The notes beneath the pieces were generated by a model, which was given only the letters and a program-made list of their open reading frames with translations, was not told the DNA's origin and searched no databases. A stretch of 64,000 nt of DNA from Pohlia nutans (Eukaryota > Streptophyta > Bryopsida > Bryales > Mniaceae), in contig CM040103.1 of the NCBI GenBank assembly GCA_022496805.1, positions 12,356,001 through 12,420,000 of the forward strand, read 5' to 3'. The translations under genes and the position numbers were made by a program. Positions 55,446 through 64,000 of the stretch are shown piece after piece. Position 1 is the stretch's first letter; every line of letters starts with the position of its first letter.

Positions 55446-55700
55446 CTCCCTCTATTTCGTATCACAAGTCCACCTTTTTTTGGCATTTTTCCCCCAGTTT
55501 TTGTCCTATGTTTTATTCTTCCAAATGTGAGCACTATCCATTTCAAACAGGGCGGACAAGGAGAGTGACACAAAAACTACATACTACTATTAGAGATAGC
55601 CCATTTTTTGAGTATTGAGAAGACATTTTTCAGCAAAAGAAACGCCAAGTTGAAAACAAGCCAAAAAATAAGGTGAACTCTTATTATGAAACAGAAGGAG
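55446..55700. mobile_element. Stowaway-like MITE
   Basis: 255 bp flanked by TA (55444-55445, 55701-55702). Inverted ends CTCCCTCTATTTCGTATCA and its diverged complement, TTATGAAACAGAAGGAG. More diverged than the copy in the FPP synthase intron. Confidence 0.65.
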
Positions 55701-55702
55701 TA

Positions 55703-57459
55703 TTTGATATGAATAACTCTAAGACCACAAATAATTAGGCTTGCAAAGAGAAAGTAACTCTCAAAACATAAAACAATTTTATTGTCTTTGCCTCGTCAGG
55801 GGAGAGACTACTGAAACACTTTGTTTTCAAGGAGTTACATAGCTGAACGATACAAAGTAAATCTAGGGTAAATACCGTACATAGAAGGTAGGGTCGGCAT
55901 AAAATAATTCCCCAAAAAAAATGCCGAATAAATAAATAAATTTATTAAGTATTTTGTCGAAATCAACAAAAATAAAGTCAACAAAAAGCCAAAAAAAATA
56001 AAACAAACTCAAAACATAACACTCAACACAAAAAATAAAATAAAACATTTAGCAGCCGGAAAAGATTATGTTAGCTATCAATAGCCGTTTTCTTTATAAT
56101 TACTTTTGAAAGTGCCGACCTCCACTGTTTCAACTTTTATTAATTATTCGACATGAAAGTGTTGACCCTGCCTTCCACGTAGGTACTAAGGCAAAGACTA
56201 AGCGACTAGCTGCTTGTTTATATTTTCTTTGCGTGAGAGCATTTCCACCCAGGTTGATTATTGAGAGAGGAATGTGGTGTGTACGCAAGAAGAAAAACGA
56301 TCCGCTTATTGACACTCGTCGACCGGCTCAGTGCTCACGTGCATCTCCACGTGGCCAGTGCATGTTATTAGAGGTGAGCTCAGTCGGCTGCATGATTGAA
56401 TCGCAGCAGCCATTGAATGGCTTCAAATATTGTAAGCAATCCGATCTCTATCTCTCTCTCTCTCTTGGGAATGAGCTCCAACTTCTGATATGCAGCCCAT
56501 GTGCACATCATAACTACGAGCTCGTTTCCATGCAAGTTGTCTGTCTGTCTTTTTTTGTCATTTCCTTTGTCGACGCATCTTCCCCGTTGCATGGAAGCCA
56601 TATGGCAATTGAAAGAGCCGCTTAGAGTGCATACAGTCCTTCTCCCTCAATTCACGCCTTGACAACTATTATCACATCCAAAATTTGGTGTCACAAGCTA
56701 TGGTACCATCACTGTGCCCAGTTCTTATAATATTTGGACCATGCAATCATTTCTTAACGCAAGTCTAGGCGCATTATAGAGCCCTTATTGTATGTTGACC
56801 AAAATGATAAGCTATCTATGGTCTACTTAAATAATTTATGCTCTAGAATGACTACCGTACCTTGATTCTGAGGTAATTGGATACAATGTTGGTTTCAAGT
56901 GTTCCTATCTTATCGTCTCCACACCCTATGTGTTCGTCTATACAATCGGTAATTCACTCACAGTTACTATATATGATGAATAACCATTTATGTCCATCAA
57001 ACCACGAGACCAAGCTGAGTTCTTAAAATTAATTATAGAAGGACATATTGGAATGTCTCTATATTGTACTCATATTCAATGGCTCTCACCATGCCTGAAT
57101 ATGAATGTTGAATTTCATCCATTTTTTTTCTAAATCTTTGAGGCCACGTAAAAAAATCATTCTTCTCAAATGGAGTCCTTCTCAAACCATTTGACTGAGC
57201 ATGCTTTTCTATGTCCAACAAATTTAAGAGAACATATTTGAATGTTCATTGAAAGACTTATCAAGAAAAAAAATAAAAATCTGGTAGAGAAATTTGGAGC
57301 AGATTTGGACCCTGGAAATTTGAATATATTTAGAGGTTAAGAGAAAAGAAAGTCCTAATAATTTTTCTTTTAAGTCCAAATAGGAAATGATGGCATCTAA
57401 AATTAGCTTCCCAATGCTCTTTTTTGTTTTGTTGGATTTGGAATTGAAGTGCAAAAGCA
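55703..57459. other. Intergenic DNA
   Basis: No supported gene. A 130-codon ORF at 56233-56625 has no known motif. Bases 55798-55875 ('tttgttttcaaggagttaca', 'aaatctagggtaaata') recur in the same orientation at about 62880-62970. Confidence 0.4.
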
Positions 57460-57905
57460 TGGCAAATTTAAGACCTATGTTTCATTGTCACTAATCTTTC
57501 ACATGATTGGTGGAGGACTATGGGTGCCTACCCATCAGTCTTCGTTCAGGACCTCAAGGCTTACAGTGGACAAGACTTTTGGTTTCTTGGTGCGCCGTTG
57601 GCTGCACTATCATCCCTGTAGGACTCAATCACTCATAAACAAATCTTCTTAGTGATTTTAAGCAACAAGCCAATAAGTCCAACATGGACAATAAATTCTT
57701 GTTAATTAAAATTACTTAAAAGCCTTGTATATGAATAATTGAGTCCTTGAGGGACAATAGTGCAACGAACTTCACACCAAGGAACCAAAGGTCTTGTCTT
57801 GTTTAAGTCGCCACTTGATACAATCTTGGACAAAGACCAATGGGAAGGCGCCCCTAAGTGATCCCCTACCAAACATGTGAGAGATCTATCCTGAAGCATT
57901 GACAG
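57460..57905. mobile_element. Foldback element
   Basis: Two inverted arms (about 57460-57650 and 57720-57905) around a short AT-rich loop. Paired words are 'caagacttttggtttcttgg' with 'ccaaggaaccaaaggtcttg', and 'aggactcaat' with 'attgagtcct'. Non-coding. Confidence 0.7.
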
Positions 57906-58079
57906 ATTTAGAGATGAGTGGTTAAAAGAAGCCTACAAACTTTGACTATGTATTTATTAATTCATGAATATTTTTAATGTCAATGGTCATTATTGTTTTG
58001 TGGCACCACATTATACTTGCCAATGTAGCTTGGCGCACCAAGTACACCATTCTACTAGTAAAGAAATGTTGAACATCGA

Positions 58080-58290
58080 GAACTTAACACTTAAAAGACC
58101 AAGGATTCATGACTTTAAAATGACAAACTCATTCAATTGTATTGTGCAAAACGAAATTCAAACAAGACCAAATTTTATCTCACTAGAATCAGCATTGGAA
58201 TCAATGAAGAATATTACATGTGTTGATAAAAACAAATAAAAATCCACATAGGTCCTACTCAAAATTACTAAAAACACAAATAAATTCAAG
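58080..58290 (+). repeat. Dispersed repeat family C, copy 2
   Basis: Direct counterpart of 48675-48885. Confidence 0.55.
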
Positions 58291-58774
58291 CTTCTTGGTC
58301 AAACTACACCTTGTAGACAAACTTCCATATTTGAAGTTTTTACTAGAATGTTACTAAGTACTTTTTCTTTCTTATTATTTTTCTATATATTTATTTATAA
58401 AGCAAATCCGCATCAATAGTGGTACATGAGCTGTTTTGTGAAAAGTTGTAACCTACAGTACATGAAAATTTCAACATGTACTTTAGATTCTAATACAGTT
58501 CCATTGACGGTTCAACTCCTGGCTTTTGTCTTTTGAATTGCAGTTGCTTAACCCAGGTTTTTTTTTGTTTTTGGGTCATCTGACTTTAGGCTATAAAACT
58601 CGCATGCAAGAATATGAGATGATTTTTTTTAATTTCAAAAATCTTGTCACAAATCTTTGTTTTTTCATACATCTTATTCTTTTCATCCAAAATATTGGTC
58701 TTTCGAAAAACCCCTCATACATTGTGTCATTTTCATCTAACATCTTGGTCTTTTGAACGATGTACATATTTCAT

Positions 58775-59890
58775 CCATAATTTCTCATCCGTCTTGCACT
58801 TTTTGCAATTTGGAATTGTACTGTAGATTCTATGGGAAGTTAGCTTCATACACATGTGATCCGATTAGAAAGGGGATGATTTTTGAAATTTGGATGCCTC
58901 ATTTCATATTATAGTGGTCCACCCAAAATTTTGAAGATCTAAGTGTTAAACTCTCTAAAAAAAGTCAACTCATAAAATTAGATAGTCAGTATCTTATTTG
59001 TGATTGAATTTCAAATTAATTTTGAATTTCACATTTCAAATTTTATACAAAATTATTGGTAATAGCAATCACAGATCAACCGTATGGGTGGAATCTAAAA
59101 TTCATAAGTACAAATTTTATTCAAATATCAAGTTCAAAATATCCCTCTTGGTTGCATTTTATAATGCATCTTTGCAAAACTACCAAATTTGAAGAGGGCT
59201 CTAGGCATTTAGGGGTTAATTAAACAAGTGTCACTTAAACCTTAGTAAGATTGGACCTTTGGATTGGAAAATCATAGCATGTTTTTGAACCATATAATGC
59301 ACACTCAAAAATGAGATTTTGGAGGGTGTGTGACTTCAAGGTTGAATAGAATTTGGATTCTCCCCTAAACATTCTCACCCTTTCTAGATTTGGCAGTTTT
59401 TTAAAGATGCATTATAAAATGAAACTAAGAGGGATATTTTCAAGTTGATGAATGAATAAAAGTTGTACATTATGAATTTTAGATTCTATCCATACGGTTA
59501 GATTTGCAATTGCTATCACCAATATTTGTGAATAAATTTACAAACTTAAAATTTAGAGCTCCTTTGTAATAAGATGGCAAATAAGATACTGACAATATAA
59601 TAATGAATTTTTTGGGGATGGACTGAAATGTAATATTCTACGTGTAGTGATTTTTGGAGATTTTTTTGGTTGCTTGATTTTAGTAGCTGAGTTTTTCAAG
59701 AGCGCTTTCAGACTAAAATCTTCGAAATTTTGGGTGGAACACTACAACATGAAATGAGGCATAAAAAATTCACAAATCATCCCTTTTCTAATTGAATCAC
59801 ACATGCACAAAGCTAACTTCCCATAAAAGATTCTGTAAAAAATCCACACTACAAAAAGTGCATGATGGATGAGAAATTGGAGTTCAAATC
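58775..59890. mobile_element. Foldback element, family A parent
   Basis: Inverted arms of about 440-500 bp (58775-59218 and 59385-59890). Matching points include 'atccctcttggttgcatttt' with 'aaaatgaaactaagagggat', 'ccgtatgggtggaatctaaa' with 'tttagattctatccatacgg', and 'gggaagttagctt' with 'aagctaacttccc'. Single-arm copies occur at 8830-9290 and at the window start. No coding capacity. Confidence 0.75.
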
Positions 59891-59940
59891 CGTACATCAT
59901 GCAAAATATGCATGGTTGGGGGGTTAGGGGTTAAATGTTT

Positions 59941-62900
59941 AGACCACCTTGGACTAAAAATTTTAAACATGTGCAAGATTTCTTATTTCTTTGAGCTACA
60001 ATTGCAATTTGTGGAATTAGGAGGCGTATATAATATTGTTGAAAAGGTCTCAAAAATGTGTTTCCAAAGATATATTTTTAGCAATATTTAAAATAAAAAT
60101 TTGAACTTATTCCACAAAGTTTGGGATGAAAATTTGGCATGGATAGAACATGGCTTGTATATATTTTTATTTAGTGTTCATAATCGACACTGCAGTGTTC
60201 AAAAATACATTATTATCAATTTTAAAATCAATAACTACACAAAAAAATTATGTCTCAAATCTATAACTTTCATTTCTATAAATTTTTAGCGTAATTTTTT
60301 TCCATTGTAGATATTAAAACTAATTAACCTTTCCAAAAAGAAAATTTGAAAAAACGTTTATTGATTTTCCTCTAAAGCCCTTGAAGTGACAACATCTTAA
60401 ATTGTCACAATTTTATAAATCTGCCCGGAATGAAATCTTTAAGTTTTTAATCAAATAATATTAGCTCTAACTTGAACAAGCTAACCACCATATAAAATCA
60501 ATGTTTTTGACCTATCATATTTCATTATGGACAAGTGATAATAACTAAATACATATTTTTTTATGAATTTTCAAAGATTATTCTTATAAATTGATTATTG
60601 AAAAATTCATACCATTTTTTCAAAGTTTAACCATATGAATGTTGTCTTATTGTTGTGCTCTACATATATTTAAAGATTGTAGCTCATAAAAGTTGAGTAA
60701 GATGGAAAACGACAAGAAAATAAAAGTGAAACACATTTAGCATTTTAAGAAAATCCTTGGGCACTTAGGGATTAATAAAAGTGAGAGCGAGTCTCTAAAT
60801 AACAACAACCTTGGTTTGAGAAAGTGCCAAACCCATCCTATTGCTCTAATAGTTGTCCTTTAATCCAAAATAGAAGCTAAAATCGGTTTGTTCTCTGTAC
60901 AAAGAGTGAACGTGGGTTCTCTCATGGAAACTCTCCCTAAACGGCCATAGTGTGAACCAACCCTTAGAGCTTCATTGACTTATGGCCTGACAGTCTGAGA
61001 ATCAGAGAATGTGTTAGTTACATGAATTATGAAATCCAAGCTGTTTTTCTAATAATTTAAAAAGCCAATTCGGCAGAATATCAAATCCAATTTTCAACAT
61101 CTTCAGAAGTTGAGCCAGACTTCAGGAGACTTACTTGAATCAGCTGATGTTGCCTAGAATTGTGCCGCCTGGATAACTTATGATATGTACATTAGAGTTA
61201 TCAGTAAAGTTGAGAGACTGAAATTCCACAGGAGGAAAGAGTATGCAGAAGTAGTATTTTAGTTCGAAAGGCGGCGAAAACAAGTTTTGGCTCCTTTTTT
61301 TTTTGGATTAATCAAAATGCATTGCGTCGTCAAGGAGATTAAGCATGGCACCTTTCCAAAGCTAGAGAAGCTCCCCCAATGCACACTCAAGTTTCCACCA
61401 CAGAATCTACACGTGCCCCTACACCAACCCACATGCTTGCCCAAAGCAAGCGCTTGGCTCCTTGTGATTAACAATCTTTGCGATTTTGAATCAAATCTTG
61501 AAAACTGAGTGTTGCAGGGGGGAACCCGTCCTTGACTTTATGAATAAGTCTATTATAAGCACCTTCTAAAATTGACCAAAAAATAATAACTCTCAATGAT
61601 CTGTCAAAGTAAAATTGTTGAAAACCTATTATTGTTGAATGATGAGAAGTTGTAAAATTGAGTTGTTCATTGTCATGTGATAGCAACAACCACGCGATGG
61701 AAGGTTGGTGGGCTTTCACTCCTTGCGGGGGCACACTATTGGCGCGCCAAAGTAATTGCTATCATGTATCCCTGCAAATATGAATGTTGGCTGATAGGAT
61801 AGTGGGTCGAGCACGACTCTCCAAGCAACTTTGAATTTTGCCTTGATTGTCTCATATGTTGACCATGGTATATGTTAATTGCAAGGAGGAGGGAGAGCGA
61901 ACCACGAGAGATAGAATACTCTAGCCATATTGGTGGAAGCTTCATAAGAGGGTGCAAATGCCGAGGAGTCTGGTTTTTCAATCCATTGTTGATTGTTTGT
62001 TGATTGTTGATTGAGTCAGAGAATAGGATGTTCATGGCGATACTCTAAATCACTTAACAATCATTTTTCTCGCAAACTACAAGGGTCAGCCTCATTATTA
62101 AGAATCCAACCTTTGAACTTGACGACCTTTGGATATAGTGTAAAGTGAAAAGGGCCACAAAATAAAGTGCTCATTTTAAAAAATAAAGTTCTTAAATATT
62201 TTTAAAAAATAAAAATGATTGTCTATGAGAATTTTGGCCAAATGGCCTCTTGGATTTTGCGTTTAACCCACCTCTTGAGGTGAGCTTGACGCAAAATCCG
62301 GAGGCTTTGAAAAATGTGCACTTTTGTTATCACGAAGAACAAAAGCGTTGTTCATGTCATTTTCTCCTCCTTTCGTCCCTTGAGCTGAAAATTTCGAATG
62401 TAAAGTGACATTCTTTGATCTTCTCGGTTTCTAAGCCTCCTATTGGCTGAAATTTCTCTCCTCGCGGCTTCTCGTCTCTAGTATACAGAGGCATAACACA
62501 GAGCCACACTAGTTAGACTGGTTTTCCCACTCAGGTGATTTGCAGTACCAATGCTGCCGGCATGGATCATTCAGTGAGTGTGTGTATGTTGTGTGTTTTT
62601 CAACTTTACCCTTTTCGTTGTGAAAGGAGAAGTGAAGGGGGGTGAGCCTAGAGGAGGAGTAGACTAGAGTGCTCATCATCACCCCCAATTTTCTATCATT
62701 GCCATGTACCTGGAAGGGCTTTCAATTTCCTTCTCTGACAGATTCCCCTGCTCAGTCTCCTTTCATGACGCTCGCACTACTCCCTTCTGACTCTCCTGCC
62801 CCATTCACACCACTCATCCAACATAGAGAATGCACAAAATTAGCTACAGTGTGTTCCTGTAAAATTTGTTGTCTCTACCCATCGGAGAGACTACGAAAAT

Positions 62901-62990
62901 GCTTTGTTTTCAAGGAATTACATGGCTGAATAGTACAAACAAGGTGTAAAACTAAATCTAGGGTAAATATTAAGACAAAGACTACGCGAT
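59941..62990. other. Intergenic DNA
   Basis: No gene recognised. Holds a compact hairpin at 62252-62299 and the second copy of the 55.8-kb repeat at about 62880-62970. Confidence 0.45.
62252..62299. repeat. Compact nested hairpin
   Basis: GGATTTTGCGT at the left pairs with ACGCAAAATCC at the right, and CACCTC pairs with GAGGTG inside, separated by small internal loops. It could be transcribed structure or chance. Confidence 0.5.
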
Positions 62991-62994
62991 TAGG

Positions 62995-63425
62995 CACTTG
63001 ATTTTTAACCCAACTTATGCAAGAAGCTGCTCCAACAAATTTTGGGCACCACAAGAAATTTATGTTCCACCAACTCACATGCGTTGGCCAAAAGCAGGAA
63101 GAGACATGGCTCCAACACCGCAAGAAAGTTGTATATTATTTCCAAAATTTACAATGTCGCATTCAAGGAACGCAACAATGCAAGTGCTAAAGCTTCTTGG
63201 TGTGGATGGGCCATCACACCAAGAAGCTCCAGCACTTGCGTTGTGTTATTGGAATGCTGCAAGGTAAATTTTGAAAATAATTTACAATTTTCTTGCGGTG
63301 TTACAGCCTTGTCTCTTCATGCTTTTGGTCAAAGCATGTGAGTTGGTGGAGTATAAATTTCTTACGGCACCCAAAATGCGTTGGAATAGCTTCTTGCATA
63401 CATTGGATCAAAAATAAGTAAAAAT
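62995..63425. mobile_element. Foldback element with central GATGGGCCATC
   Basis: Arms of about 200 bp meet at GATGGGCCATC (about 63206-63216). Outer ends are 'ttatgcaagaagct' and 'agcttcttgcata'; inner pairs are 'agcttcttggtgtg' with 'cacaccaagaagct'. Overlapping ORFs on both strands are by-products. Confidence 0.75.
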
Positions 63426-64000
63426 TGCAAGAATACATTGTAGCTACCAAAATTTCCTTGACAAATGCAAATTCTATGCGGCACTTACGTTGGGTGACTG
63501 GTGTGAATGGACCATGAGTGCATCATCCCCCCCATATGATAATTCACTCATCAACACTACAGTAGTACATAATTGACTTCGGAACAATATATATTATTTC
63601 AGTAATGGAATTTTTTTACACTTTTTAAAAAAATTAAAGAAGGAAATTTTCAAAAAATGAAAGAGTTGAATCAATTTTTTTTAAATTAATTAAATATTTT
63701 GCACCCTACTGTTGAATCCAATCGTGCATTACAATTCATGCATTATCGATCAGGTAGTACTGTAACACCATAGCAGGTTTGCCACCTGGCGAACGAATAT
63801 ATTTTTTTTTTGAAAAAATAAGGTTCGCCTCTCGAAAACTGAATTTCTCAATTTTTGTTTTTTAGCAAAAAAATCAGTAAAAATGACCTTAAATGGCTTA
63901 GAAATAACAAAATATTTCAAAAACTAATTTATTCTATTTTCGTATTTCTGTCTTCAGAATTTTCTAATTTTTACGTTTTTTATTTTTTATTTTTAGAAAT
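63426..64000. other. AT-rich intergenic DNA
   Basis: No feature recognised up to the window end. Confidence 0.5.

Noticed and set aside
56233..56625. 130-codon plus-strand ORF as a gene
   Set aside because: No motif, antisense ORFs of similar length, no splice or codon support.

Overview
The window looks like AT-rich nuclear DNA of a land plant. It holds one intact host gene, an intron-rich farnesyl diphosphate synthase (minus strand, about 2.5-6.8 kb), in a sea of mobile elements and their remains. A chromodomain Ty3/gypsy element of the kind shared by fungi and non-seed plants (Tcn1-like in appearance) suggests a bryophyte or lycophyte. That placement is inference; Stowaway-like MITEs are also present.

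Layout. 0-2.5 kb: repeats and a small TIR element. 2.5-6.8 kb: FPP synthase, 13 coding exons whose phases sum to a clean 359-residue protein, with a Stowaway-like MITE in the first coding intron. 8.2-9.3 kb: a short retroposon and a dispersed repeat. 9.3-16.8 kb: a foldback repeat whose left arm carries a hairpin MITE and whose centre carries a nearly intact chromovirus (10030-16339; TSD ATTGA, near-identical LTRs, gag and pol open). Its primer-binding site is complementary to the predicted 5' end of its own transcript, which suggests self-priming. 17.9-19.5 kb: a long hairpin. 19.5-26.9 kb: AT-rich DNA without a clear gene.

26.9-42.4 kb is the most interesting region. A decayed minus-strand LTR element (about 266-bp terminal repeats, gag plus aspartic protease, no RT or integrase found) is interrupted in gag by an 11,167-bp element with terminal inverted repeats (29530-40696). 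That inner element carries a broken SWIM-zinc-finger transposase-like gene (minus), 22 copies of an 18-bp palindrome or close variants (core GCCGGTACCGGC) in 203-bp and 63-bp tandem arrays plus scattered sites, and a divergent multi-exon gene (plus). Conceptual splicing of that gene gives about 1,050 residues with a ParB-like DGNHR motif near the N-terminus and a permuted amino-methyltransferase-like SAM-binding motif near the C-terminus. A transposase, a palindromic site array and a ParB/methyltransferase-like protein together in one element are the best candidate here for an undescribed system. Both genes contain in-frame stops, so this copy is probably dead.

42.4-64 kb: no convincing gene. 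It contains a gag-like or orphan ORF at 45.6 kb, a three-member retroposon family with target-site duplications (one with an empty-site paralogue in the window), a 190-200-bp minisatellite (51.9-52.6 kb), an 80-bp tandem repeat (54.1-54.6 kb), another Stowaway-like MITE, and three foldback elements (57.5, 58.8-59.9 and 63.0-63.4 kb). No tRNA, rRNA or CRISPR was seen.
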